A DNA stretch of 32,049 nucleotides from an uncultured Clostridia bacterium. GTDB taxonomy: Bacteria > Bacillota > Clostridia > Oscillospirales > Ruminococcaceae. The notes beneath the pieces are model-generated. The model made no database searches, had not been told where the DNA came from, and worked only from the letters and a program-made list of their open reading frames with translations. The stretch covers positions 1-32,049 of the forward strand of contig CANQVE010000028.1 of the NCBI GenBank assembly GCA_947627205.1, written 5' to 3'. Below are positions 17,012 to 26,614 of the stretch, piece by piece. The translations under genes were made by a program, and so were the position numbers. Every line of letters begins with the position of its first letter. The stretch's first letter is position 1.

Positions 17012-17755
17012 ATGCATCATATCGCCGTTTGTGATGACGAAGAAATTTGGATAAAAGCCACCATCGAACACCTCAACAACTATTTCGCCAAGCATAGCGA
17101 AATACCCATAAAAATACACTCTTTTCAAAACGGGCTTGAACTCCTCGAAAAAGCAAACGGCATTGATTTCGACCTTTATATAATAGACGTTCTTATGCCT
17201 GCAATAAAAGGCATTGACTTAGGGCGAAAGCTCCGAGACAACTCTAAGGACGGAATGATAATCTACCTCACTTCTTCAAAGGATTTTGCTCTCGAAGCGT
17301 ATGATGTACAGCCGTTTCACTATCTCATAAAGCCCCTCGAAAAGGAAAAGTTGTTCTTAACGCTCGACAGGGCGTTTGATATAATCAAAAAGAGAAAGAA
17401 CAGCTCTATCGTCGTAAAAACAAAAGACGGCATTTTGTCGCTTGCGTTCGACGACATCATTTATGTAGAATATGCGAACCGAATTTGTCAATATCATCTT
17501 AGAGACGGGCAGACTATCTCCCAAAGCCGTCAAAGGCAGTCTTTTGCGGAAATAAGCTCGCCGCTTCTTGAGGACGACAGGTTCAGCCGCTGCGGAGCAA
17601 GCCTTGTTGTAAATCTTTATTATGTCAATGCCATAAATAAAGACCAGCTCTATTTCAAGGACAACCCCGAACCGCTGTTTCTGCCGAAAAAATCGGGAAC
17701 TCCGCTTCTGTCGGCGTGGCTCGACTATTGGATGAAAGGAGAGAAACACCAATGA
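17012..17755 (+). CDS. LytTR-family response regulator (AgrA/VirR-like)
   Basis: The 247-residue protein has an N-terminal receiver domain (1-120) with the acidic pair D8-D9, phospho-acceptor D59 (IIDVLMP) and conserved K107 (IKP), then a LytTR DNA-binding domain (about 131-245) with VKTKDGILSLAFDDIIYVEY and FSRCGASLVVNLYYVNAI. LytTR regulators such as AgrA and VirR bind pairs of about 9-bp direct repeats spaced by two helical turns. I chose the ATG at 17012 since AAGGAG lies 8 bases before it; a GTG at 17003 overlaps that site. Its stop overlaps the kinase start (ATGA). The likely target is the pilus promoter downstream, which carries 21-bp-period repeats. Confidence 0.95.
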   Translation: MHHIAVCDDEEIWIKATIEHLNNYFAKHSEIPIKIHSFQNGLELLEKANGIDFDLYIIDVLMPAIKGIDLGRKLRDNSKDGMIIYLTSSKDFALEAYDVQPFHYLIKPLEKEKLFLTLDRAFDIIKKRKNSSIVVKTKDGILSLAFDDIIYVEYANRICQYHLRDGQTISQSRQRQSFAEISSPLLEDDRFSRCGASLVVNLYYVNAINKDQLYFKDNPEPLFLPKKSGTPLLSAWLDYWMKGEKHQ

Positions 17756-19059
17756 GCGAGGTTCTCAGGATCTCTTCGGGAATATGGTCGACAATACACA
17801 TTGTTATCCTGTTTATACTTTCTTCTTTCCCGAAGCTCTATTCCAAAAAGTCGATAGCCGTTCTGTGCGGGATAATGGTTTTTATTATTGCAGCGAACAT
17901 CATGCTTTTTTTAAATCTCGGACAAGACGGTTTTGGAAAGATCATACTGATCTCGGTTACATTTCCGTTTTTTATCGCCGCTTTTGTTCTCTCAAAGAAA
18001 CGCGGCACGCAGTTTGTCTTTACGTTCTGCCTGGTAAACACGGTTTCTACGGCAATTATAGTGCTTTCTCTTATCCTCAATTATTACATTTCCCCAACAA
18101 CCAACCTCTTTATGTTTATATCAAGGATAGCGGGATTTCTGCTTATTGAAATAGGGGTAATAAAAAGGCTCCGCAGGCAATATTTTGAGATACAGGAAAG
18201 CGTCAAAAAGGGCTGGGGAATATTTACCATGACAGCCGCGGCGTCCCTTATTATAATGATAGCTTTGTCTACATTTCCCTCGGTCATTTCGGATCGTCCC
18301 GACGATATGCCCATGCTTATAACGCTTATCATTCTTATTCTGCTTATGTATCTGATGATCTTCCAGACACTAAGCAGGCAGAAAGAGCTGAACGAAATTG
18401 AGCGTGAAAACGAACTATGGCAGATTGAACTCAAGCAGATGCAGCGGCGCATTCGCCAGATGAACGAGGCAAACGAGCAGATAAAAATAGCCCGCCACGA
18501 CATGAGGCACAGGCTTTCGGGAATAGACGTTATGCTCAAAAAAGGCGAGATAGACGAAGCGGAAGAATACATAGCCTCGTCGCTCAAAACGCTTGAATAC
18601 AGCGGAGAGAAGCTGTATTGCAAAAACGCGGTGCTTGACGCTATATTCAGCTATTATTTTTCTCTTGCAAAAGAAGCGGATATAGAAGTAGTACACGATC
18701 TGAACATTTCAGACGAGCTTCCCGTTAAAGCGTCGGAGCTTTCGGTCGTTGTGGCGAACGCTCTTGAAAATGCAATTCACGCTTGCGAGGCAATAAATGT
18801 TGACAATAGGATAATACGCTGTCGCTGTATTGAAACTCCGCAATTTATGCTTCAAGTCAGCAACCCTTATTCAAATGAAATCAAGACGGACGAAAACGGC
18901 ATTCCCATTGGCGCCGACGGAAACCACGGCATCGGAACGCGCTCGATACTTGCATTTTGTGAAAAATACGGCGCGCAGGTAAACTATAAGATAGGAAAAG
19001 ACATCTTTTCGATAAGGATCGTAATTCAAAAACTCCCCCCCCCGAAGATTTTTAACTAA
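17752..19059 (+). CDS. GHKL sensor histidine kinase (AgrC-like)
   Basis: The 435-residue protein has about seven hydrophobic segments in residues 8-205, a short coiled coil (about 208-245), a phospho-acceptor region RHDMRHRLSG with H249, and a GHKL ATPase domain with N-box ANALENAIHAC (N336, N339) and G-box GIGTRSI. This matches membrane-sensing AgrC/CitA-type GHKL kinases that pair with LytTR regulators. I chose the ATG at 17752 because GGAG precedes it and it overlaps the regulator stop. Nine consecutive C residues at 19035-19043 encode the Pro run near the C-terminus, and slippage there would change the last residues. No agrB/agrD-type genes are adjacent, so the ligand is unknown. Confidence 0.92.
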   Translation: MSEVLRISSGIWSTIHIVILFILSSFPKLYSKKSIAVLCGIMVFIIAANIMLFLNLGQDGFGKIILISVTFPFFIAAFVLSKKRGTQFVFTFCLVNTVSTAIIVLSLILNYYISPTTNLFMFISRIAGFLLIEIGVIKRLRRQYFEIQESVKKGWGIFTMTAAASLIIMIALSTFPSVISDRPDDMPMLITLIILILLMYLMIFQTLSRQKELNEIERENELWQIELKQMQRRIRQMNEANEQIKIARHDMRHRLSGIDVMLKKGEIDEAEEYIASSLKTLEYSGEKLYCKNAVLDAIFSYYFSLAKEADIEVVHDLNISDELPVKASELSVVVANALENAIHACEAINVDNRIIRCRCIETPQFMLQVSNPYSNEIKTDENGIPIGADGNHGIGTRSILAFCEKYGAQVNYKIGKDIFSIRIVIQKLPPPKIFN

Positions 19060-19099
19060 ATTTCAACCGATTTTAATTTTTATCGGTTTGTATAATGAT

Positions 19100-19155
19100 A
19101 TCAGGCTGTTAATAAATTCCCTGTTTTGCAGACAGGATTTTATCGACAACCTGAT
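19100..19155 (+). terminator. Strong terminator after the kinase gene (CAGGCTGT element, copy 2)
   Basis: ATCAGGCTGTTAATAAA and its partner TTTTATCGACAACCTGAT form a long imperfect stem, with CTGT/ACAG pairing at the tip, followed by T residues. It insulates the regulators from the pilus operon. Its arms resemble the element at 2632. Confidence 0.85.
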
Positions 19156-19175
19156 TTTTTTCGCGAAAAATTTTT

Positions 19176-19211
19176 GACTAATTTGGTGAAAAATTCGACC
19201 AATTTGGTGAA
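19176..19211 (+). promoter_or_regulatory. Two direct repeats, candidate LytTR regulator binding sites
   Basis: GACTAATTTGGTGAA (19176-19190) and GACCAATTTGGTGAA (19197-19211) differ at one base and start 21 bases apart, two turns of DNA. They end 5 bases before the weak -35 of the pilus promoter. This is the arrangement known for AgrA/VirR-type LytTR regulators. The repeats are seen directly; the binding protein is inferred to be the regulator at 17012. Confidence 0.75.
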
Positions 19212-19216
19212 TTGTC

Positions 19217-19245
19217 TTTAAAAATTAAAGAAACTGTGGTATAAT
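19217..19245 (+). promoter_or_regulatory. Activator-dependent-looking promoter of the pilus operon
   Basis: A perfect -10 TATAAT (19240-19245) is preceded at 17 bases by TTTAAA, a poor -35. The repeats at 19176-19211 abut it, so transcription probably needs the bound regulator. The leader to the adhesin ATG is about 46 bases. Confidence 0.75.
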
Positions 19246-19297
19246 GGCAAAAGAATTTTTGAGTTGCCGCTTATACGGCTTGTCGGAGGAAAACGAT

Positions 19298-22200
19298 ATG
19301 CAGAACCGAAATAACACTTCAAATAAAAAACTGCATAGCAAAAGGGCTCTGTGGCAAAGAATACTTGCCTCGGTGCTTTGCGTTTGTCTTGTCGTTCCTA
19401 TGTTGAACGGCGTTGATCTCACATGGAAAATGCAATCGAAATCGAATATAGCTTCTGCGGCTACAGCGGAAGAGGAACAGAAAGCGCGCGCAGAAGAATA
19501 CGCGAAGAAGTTTGATCTGGATGATCTTAAATGGAGCGGCGCTACCACGGAAAACGGGAGCATAAACTACGGCAATTCTATGAGGACTTATCTTGACTGG
19601 CGTACAGGATCGAATGCAGGAATGAACCAAAGGAATTATATCCATGTTTTCGCTTTTGAGGGCGATACTATCTGCTTCGGTTCAAATGTTTTTAACTCCA
19701 CACTGAACGAATCAGGATTAGCGGTAGCTAACACTACTGAAAAGCAAGATATACATAATCGTTTTGGCAATGAGAACGCAACCATAGATATTGTGCTTAT
19801 TGATCTTCAGGGAAACCGTATACCTTTTGATGTAGTTCAAAACGGCGCAGGGCATATCCCGAATGTACAGACAGAAGTTCTCGCGAAAACCATGGAGACT
19901 ATAGCGGGAAAAAGCGGAAAAAACAAAAGCGGCAAAGAATTTACTTATACTCCCCTTACCTATAAAGTAAAGGAAACGGGCGTTTATACATTTGAATTTC
20001 ATTCCTATGATAACTCCGGAACTTCCGGTGTCACTATAAAAAATGACACGGTTGAAAAAGTTTCGGGAGTTGATGTTAAAAACACATTTTACGATTTTTA
20101 TACAAGTGTTAAAAATAATACTACTAACGAATATTATACTCCAACTGATAATGATCACGGCGGTTTGGTCGCGGCGTGGGATATAAGCGTTTTTAATGAA
20201 ATGGATCAGAAAGAAACAGGCAGAGTTTATGCAGACTATCTTTCTTTACAGCAAAACGGAAACTCTACAATAGAAACTTATTATGTACTGACTACAGACA
20301 GTTATATCTATAGGTGGGATTGGAAAGGAAATGCTCCTTATACATACTATTTCTTTACGGATAACCGCGGTCTTATTGACAATGTTACGGGAAATACTAT
20401 TTATAAATCCGCAAAAGGTTATACTAACAACGGAGAAGATTATACAAAATTCGGAGCGGAGTATAAATATCCTACAAGTATAAATACGGAAACTTCTAAA
20501 ACGTTTTCCATATTCTTTGAAATGCCGAACACCGACCTTGAGGGGCATTTGTATTCAAAGGCTCTACAGCCCGACCCGGCGGAGGATATAAAGTTTATCG
20601 ACAAGGTTTCTGTAGAGGGCAAGGAAGTACCCGGCGCTTATCAAGGGGCGGGCGGATATTTCTCGTTTAAAACAGGAGAGGCAACTACAGCCACGCTGAC
20701 GCTCGATTTCACAAAGCTTAAAGACGAAAAAGGAAATCCTGTAAGCGTAAGCTATGCTCCCGTAAGTATTTCAAGATCGGTAACACCTCATTCCATAAAC
20801 TATTTTTACTGGGACGGAAAAGACGGAAACGGAGAAGTTATACCCAAAGGAAAATATAACATAACCGATCTGATTACTATCACCACAAAAGCGGGAGAGA
20901 TACATTTCCCCGTAAACGATTTGGAAAATGCCCAAAAAGGCTTTACCTTTACACGCGTCAGCCCTATCTATGACAAAAACGGAGAACGGTTAGACACGCC
21001 CGGTTCTATCCTTGACGCAACAAAGAGCGTAATTTATTATGACGATTCCGCTATTTATTACGGAGAAAAGATAGGAAATACAGATAATACAGAAGCTGAC
21101 GTAAGGAACGACGCCGGTAGTTATGTGTTACGCGAACATTATAAGGACATGGGAAGTCTGAAAGATGATTCAACAGGAAAATCAAACAGCGTATATTTTC
21201 GGTATAACAACGTAAAACCCGGAGTGAACGGCAACGAATATTATATCAGAAGTCAGTGCAAGGATTATGTAGGCGGTATTACTGCACTTAATGACGGAGT
21301 TACGGGCTTTACTGCCGAAAAATTTATCCGCATAGGCGACCATAGCCATACCACAAACAAAATTGAGTTTTACGGTGAGGATGGCAAATTCCTCCAAAAA
21401 GGTGAATTTGACGATCAGATGTCGATGATAAACTATCTCGACAGCGCTAAATACCCTGTTGGAGTTACAAACTCAAATGGAGAAACATCTGTGACTGTTG
21501 GCAATACCAAAGAATACTATTATGGTAGTGTAAGCGACTACGGACTTGTAAACTACTGGACATTTATTCCCTCACAGCCCGTAAAGTTTAATTCCGAAGT
21601 CGGAACTATAGACATAGTAGAGGGAGATTCTTTCAATCTTTCTTGTCAGGTATTCTTTGACAACAACAGCAACGGAATTTACGACCAGATGAAAGACGAG
21701 GACACGCTACTTTCCGGCATTACTCTCAGACTTTACCGCAAGACGGCGGACACAAGCCCGAAAGAGGGCAAAATATACTACAGAACAGGTTCATCACCCA
21801 CAAAAGTTAATAGCAGCGATACGATTACAACCCCGAGGAATACTATAATCGCTGTAAATTCAGGCACAATAACTAACCCCCAAGCAGAAGGACTTTTTGA
21901 GCTTTACCGCGAAGCAATTACCACTGTAGGCGGATATGTGTTCAGTAATATTCCCTATTCAGACGGAGACCAATTTGTATATGAAGTTGTACGTCCGAAT
22001 AATAGTTATGTTCTGACTTCGGGAAAAACAAAAGGCATGACACGAACACCATCAAACGGTCATATCATAGGAAATAACTATGTTCTTTATAATTATGACA
22101 CGACCGCTTTCGGAACGGAAGTTCAGGTTATAACTGTAGGCGAACAAGAAAAACAAATTAACCCAAAATATAAAAGCGACGGTATGAGCAACAACTACAC

Positions 22201-25200
22201 CCGCACCATATCGGCGATCGACGTAGGCTATAACTATACTACATACAAGACCGTAACGCTTCAAAAGACATGGGAAGCAGCGGTTTCGACCGAAGAAACG
22301 CCCGTGCCCGTGTTCGAGCTTAGCTATGTAGATAACGAAAATAAAACTCATGTCTACGAGGAAAGGCCCCTCGCAAAGATTGATAAACTGTCATATTCTT
22401 ATCCCCTGCTTTCAAACTCAATAAACGGAAAACTGATAAACGACTGGTATGTTTCGGCGGAATACTATATAATAGATGACGTGCTGTATAAGCAGGTGTT
22501 TGAATATTCGCCCGAAGCGGGAGATTATTCGAGCTTTGTAGGAACGTGCTATAAATATACGGGCGAGAAAATAACAGACCAATTTAGTCTTCCCGATACA
22601 AACGAAGACGGAGTGAGCGACTGGAGCGATCTAGCGGGAATTACCGAATGGACAGTATCGACCGAGTCGAAATATCATGCGGTACTTGACAGAATACTTG
22701 GCACGCAGGAAATAAACATAAGCATTACAAACTCGGAAGATCCGGGTATTATCGAAGTTCTGAAATACACAGGAGCATTAGAGGACAAAAATTATCTTCA
22801 GGGCGCAACGTTCCGTGTATATACGAACAGCGACACCGAAGATCCACTAACGCTTGAAAAGGTTCAAGCAAAAATCGACAGCGGAACAACCGAAGATCTG
22901 CAATGGCTTGCCGATCATCAGGTGGGAAGTTCCACCACAAGAACAAACGGGCGCGTTACGTTTGCGGGACTTGATACGAAGAAGCACTATATCGTGCGCG
23001 AGATGTACGCCCCCGCGGGCTACAGACTTATGGAAGCGCTCTATATGGTCCACCCCTACAACTGTACAGAACATAAGTTAGCCGAGGGAACAAGCGAAGT
23101 TGAAACCGAAAAGTGGAACATGCAGAACTTCTTCTTTGACGAAAAAGGTTATGTACAGGCGGCTATAGCAAATATCCCCGCAAACGGAGATATGGCGATA
23201 AGAAAACAGATAGTCGGGCGCGCATGGAACAGTGAGGACAGTTTCTCTTTTGACCTTACTTTCTGGAACGGAAACAACAAGCTTAGCTTTTTGAGCGATA
23301 CTTATAACTATCCCGGAGCGATCGAAATATCGGAAGATGAACTCACTATTTTAAAGGCTTCGGGTGGAGAAACGACTTTCAGAAAAGCTCTTGAAGATTT
23401 TATCAAAGCGATAAATGACAGCGAGAACGATGTAGTCGTAAACTATCTGTGCGATTTTGCGAAGAATGTTTTTTCAATAAACGGCACAAAGGATATCGAA
23501 GAATCGCTCGTAGACACAAAACAGTCGGTTTCGCTCGTTGTTAATGCCGAAACAGATGAGGACGGAATTCCTGTTGATAAAAACCCCGAAGACGCTATCC
23601 TTAATACTTCAAAGGATACAACTACGCCTTTGGAACATCAGATTCAAAACAGCCACCCTTTCCCTGCCGCGGGAACGTATACATTTACGATAAAGGAAAA
23701 TGTTCCCGATAATACAGGAACAATGAGATATACGGGGCGCGTTTATACGCTCGTGGTAGAAGTAACGAGAATGCCAATCGATGGTGTTGTTGATGGCACC
23801 ACGTTGAATTTAGGCAACTCTTATCTCAGAGCGGAAGTAAACCAGATCTACTATCAGGATCCGACCACAGACGGCGCAGAATACCCCGAAGATTACGGTC
23901 CGAAGCAGATCTACGCGGGCGTTGCTCCTACGTTTACAAACGAGTATTATGTACAGCCCGCAAAGCAAAGCACAAGCTACGCTATTGAAAAACAGTTCAG
24001 CGGAAGAATGGACGAGGACGGAAATCTACTGAAAGACTGGCTCGAAAGCGATAAATTCACAATCAAGATAGAGGGCGCGGACGACATAACAAAAGAAGCT
24101 CTCTTAAACGGAAACATCTTTATTGGCGGTCTGAAAGAAGAAGCTCCTTACAGTGAATCAAAGACGCTTGTCTTTACGAAAGACGGAGTTTTTGACAGCA
24201 AGGGCAATACGTTAAGCAAAGATGACGAAAAACACTTATTCAGATTTGACGAGCTGGATTTCAGAAACCTTGCGTTCCCTGTTGAATGGGTGTTCACGGA
24301 AAAAGCTCCGTCAGGATACAATATAGGCGATGTTGTTCCGAAAGACGAGAACGAGGATAAGTATGTAGTCCTTTATCTTGACGACGCAAGAGCAAAGGAA
24401 TTGGGAGTATATCCCGGAAGCTACTTTGTTGAAAATTTAAGTGCTGAATTAACTGAAAGCAATCTCTATCCCGTAATTTCTCGGACGCAGGACATTGTTT
24501 ATACTCTGATGATAAGCGAAGAAAACGGCAGTATAGCGGGCGTTACTTATGACACGACAAAGTATAAAATGGTCATTACTCTTAAAAATGCCCTCAATGT
24601 CAGCACTTCTGCAGGAGGACTTGCCGAAGCAGTTACGGACGGTATAATCGACGAGATCGAGATAAACCTTTATTCGATGAAAGGCGCAGAAGAAGATTTA
24701 AAGGCATACTGCAAGACCGACCAGCACGTTGTGGATAACTTTGACGCTTGGAGTAATCCCGAAAAATATTTTGCTCATTATACGACATCAAGCGATAACA
24801 CGGCTACTTGTACTGTTTACTACGTCAATTCTGATGGAGTGATAAGAGAAGCACAGATAACGGAAACCGACGGATCAAAGAAATATGAGGTGTTCTATTC
24901 GGACGCCTTGCACGAAATAAACGCAACTAACTTTGAAACGTATATTAAGAACGGCGTTACTTTCATAATCAAGCGCGAGGAACATTCTGCCACGAATACT
25001 CACGAAATGCCGTTTAAGAACACTTACACGGAAACCGCAAAGTGGACACCGAAAATTACAAAAACGATAAACGGCAGAAGTTGGCTTGAAACAGACAGCT
25101 TTAAGTTCACAATAGAAGCAACTTCTTGGCCGGGATATGACGGTGAACATAAAATAGACGGCTACGAATTGCACAAGCCTAAATTCACTGATAATGATAT

Positions 25201-26581
25201 CGTTGTCGCATACACCAACTTGACGACGGCAGGCGGAACGACAGCCGAGGCTTCAATGCCCGAAATAGAGTTCAATGCTCCGGGTACATACACGTTTACG
25301 GTAACCGAAAGTTCGGCTTTACCGGGCGGAATGAACGTAAACTACGGAGAAGTAACGCTTACAGTGACCGTAACGAGCAAAAACGACGGTACTCTGACAG
25401 TTGCAAGCGTAACGGCTAAAGACGGTGAAGCCGATATAACAAGTTCTTTTATAGACATTTCTGCGGGAAATGTTAGTCTGAACTTCGTAAACACCTACAG
25501 CGAAACGGGAACATTCCACCTATACCTCACAAAGACGCTCAAGGGAAGAAAATGGACAGACGAAGAATTTACCTTTATCATCACTCCCGATACGGCTACT
25601 TTGGCGGCAATAGGAAAACAACTCAAAATTCCCGATAGTTGGACAGACAATAAGGACGGAACATATTCCGTAACTATTAAAAATGATAAGGATAACTCAA
25701 CTGACGTAACGGAAGAACTGAAAACTACGCCTTGGACAACAAGACAACTTGATTTGGGAGAGCTTGTTGTAAAAACTCCCAGAGAGGCAAACGAAGCATA
25801 CAAGTTTACAATTGCGGAAGATACATCGCAATTTGCTTCTACTGAAGAAAATATTCTAAACGGTCTCGATTGCGCTCAGCCGAGCATAAATCTACAGATA
25901 AATGCGATTTCTGACGGAAAGAGCGCCGGTGATCTTACATTTACGGCGACGTTTGCAGCCGTAGGAACAGACCTGCCCACTGCAACACCGACAAGCGAAA
26001 TTACGCTTCCATTTACTAACGCGGACACAAGGCTTGGAACAATAACGGTGAAAAAGACCGTAAGAGATCAGCCCAAGGACGAAAAATTCTCGTTTACGCT
26101 AAAGCTGACAAAGCCGAGCTCTAACCTTGTTTTGGAGTTGAGCGAGCTTGAAATAACTCTTAATGGCACAGCATATACGCCTACATGGACAACAAGCGAA
26201 GATGGAAACTCGTTTACTTTAACATTTGAGTTAGGAAACGGAGAGTCTCTTATTATTGAGAATGTTCCTTATGGCACGGAATATGCGGTCAAGGAAGCAG
26301 ATTACGGCGGCTTCCACCTACAGGAAGTCAAGGACAAAGACGGCAATGCTCTTGCGTTGTCCTTTGACGGAAAAGGAGTAATCGGCAGTGTATCGACCGA
26401 CAACAAAGATGTTGTTCTTGAGTTTGTAAACTCGCGGTTCTATGATATGCCGTTTACGGGCGGAGCGGGCGTTCACCCGTGGGTAATACTCGGAATAATG
26501 CTTATGGTTCTCCCGCCGACTGTTTATTTGTTTTACAGGAAAAGGCGAAACAAAGAGTTCGCAAAGTCCTTTAAAAAATAG
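19298..26581 (+). CDS. Giant multidomain pilus adhesin with MPFTG anchor
   Basis: The 2427-residue protein has a signal segment (hydrophobic about 20-40). A large N-terminal region (about 60-770) probably carries binding; it includes a FlgD-like WDGKDGNGEVIPKGKY strand pair near 505. Next come an SdrB-like unit (FFDNNSNGIYDQMKDEDT, near 780), a Cna-B unit (about 984-1130), a SpaA-type domain with E-box REMYAPAGYR (about 1148-1255), FctA/Spy0128-like domains starting near 1295, 1561, 1914 and 2071, and a last Cna-B unit (about 2246-2365). Lys, Asn and Glu patterns in these folds usually form isopeptide cross-links. The anchor is MPFTG (2384-2388), a membrane helix and a basic tail. GGAGG precedes the ATG at 19298. 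It is probably the pilus tip adhesin. Confidence 0.92.
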   Translation: MQNRNNTSNKKLHSKRALWQRILASVLCVCLVVPMLNGVDLTWKMQSKSNIASAATAEEEQKARAEEYAKKFDLDDLKWSGATTENGSINYGNSMRTYLDWRTGSNAGMNQRNYIHVFAFEGDTICFGSNVFNSTLNESGLAVANTTEKQDIHNRFGNENATIDIVLIDLQGNRIPFDVVQNGAGHIPNVQTEVLAKTMETIAGKSGKNKSGKEFTYTPLTYKVKETGVYTFEFHSYDNSGTSGVTIKNDTVEKVSGVDVKNTFYDFYTSVKNNTTNEYYTPTDNDHGGLVAAWDISVFNEMDQKETGRVYADYLSLQQNGNSTIETYYVLTTDSYIYRWDWKGNAPYTYYFFTDNRGLIDNVTGNTIYKSAKGYTNNGEDYTKFGAEYKYPTSINTETSKTFSIFFEMPNTDLEGHLYSKALQPDPAEDIKFIDKVSVEGKEVPGAYQGAGGYFSFKTGEATTATLTLDFTKLKDEKGNPVSVSYAPVSISRSVTPHSINYFYWDGKDGNGEVIPKGKYNITDLITITTKAGEIHFPVNDLENAQKGFTFTRVSPIYDKNGERLDTPGSILDATKSVIYYDDSAIYYGEKIGNTDNTEADVRNDAGSYVLREHYKDMGSLKDDSTGKSNSVYFRYNNVKPGVNGNEYYIRSQCKDYVGGITALNDGVTGFTAEKFIRIGDHSHTTNKIEFYGEDGKFLQKGEFDDQMSMINYLDSAKYPVGVTNSNGETSVTVGNTKEYYYGSVSDYGLVNYWTFIPSQPVKFNSEVGTIDIVEGDSFNLSCQVFFDNNSNGIYDQMKDEDTLLSGITLRLYRKTADTSPKEGKIYYRTGSSPTKVNSSDTITTPRNTIIAVNSGTITNPQAEGLFELYREAITTVGGYVFSNIPYSDGDQFVYEVVRPNNSYVLTSGKTKGMTRTPSNGHIIGNNYVLYNYDTTAFGTEVQVITVGEQEKQINPKYKSDGMSNNYTRTISAIDVGYNYTTYKTVTLQKTWEAAVSTEETPVPVFELSYVDNENKTHVYEERPLAKIDKLSYSYPLLSNSINGKLINDWYVSAEYYIIDDVLYKQVFEYSPEAGDYSSFVGTCYKYTGEKITDQFSLPDTNEDGVSDWSDLAGITEWTVSTESKYHAVLDRILGTQEINISITNSEDPGIIEVLKYTGALEDKNYLQGATFRVYTNSDTEDPLTLEKVQAKIDSGTTEDLQWLADHQVGSSTTRTNGRVTFAGLDTKKHYIVREMYAPAGYRLMEALYMVHPYNCTEHKLAEGTSEVETEKWNMQNFFFDEKGYVQAAIANIPANGDMAIRKQIVGRAWNSEDSFSFDLTFWNGNNKLSFLSDTYNYPGAIEISEDELTILKASGGETTFRKALEDFIKAINDSENDVVVNYLCDFAKNVFSINGTKDIEESLVDTKQSVSLVVNAETDEDGIPVDKNPEDAILNTSKDTTTPLEHQIQNSHPFPAAGTYTFTIKENVPDNTGTMRYTGRVYTLVVEVTRMPIDGVVDGTTLNLGNSYLRAEVNQIYYQDPTTDGAEYPEDYGPKQIYAGVAPTFTNEYYVQPAKQSTSYAIEKQFSGRMDEDGNLLKDWLESDKFTIKIEGADDITKEALLNGNIFIGGLKEEAPYSESKTLVFTKDGVFDSKGNTLSKDDEKHLFRFDELDFRNLAFPVEWVFTEKAPSGYNIGDVVPKDENEDKYVVLYLDDARAKELGVYPGSYFVENLSAELTESNLYPVISRTQDIVYTLMISEENGSIAGVTYDTTKYKMVITLKNALNVSTSAGGLAEAVTDGIIDEIEINLYSMKGAEEDLKAYCKTDQHVVDNFDAWSNPEKYFAHYTTSSDNTATCTVYYVNSDGVIREAQITETDGSKKYEVFYSDALHEINATNFETYIKNGVTFIIKREEHSATNTHEMPFKNTYTETAKWTPKITKTINGRSWLETDSFKFTIEATSWPGYDGEHKIDGYELHKPKFTDNDIVVAYTNLTTAGGTTAEASMPEIEFNAPGTYTFTVTESSALPGGMNVNYGEVTLTVTVTSKNDGTLTVASVTAKDGEADITSSFIDISAGNVSLNFVNTYSETGTFHLYLTKTLKGRKWTDEEFTFIITPDTATLAAIGKQLKIPDSWTDNKDGTYSVTIKNDKDNSTDVTEELKTTPWTTRQLDLGELVVKTPREANEAYKFTIAEDTSQFASTEENILNGLDCAQPSINLQINAISDGKSAGDLTFTATFAAVGTDLPTATPTSEITLPFTNADTRLGTITVKKTVRDQPKDEKFSFTLKLTKPSSNLVLELSELEITLNGTAYTPTWTTSEDGNSFTLTFELGNGESLIIENVPYGTEYAVKEADYGGFHLQEVKDKDGNALALSFDGKGVIGSVSTDNKDVVLEFVNSRFYDMPFTGGAGVHPWVILGIMLMVLPPTVYLFYRKRRNKEFAKSFKK

Positions 26582-26614
26582 TAAAATCAAATGATTTTAA
26601 GGAAGGAGTTTTTT

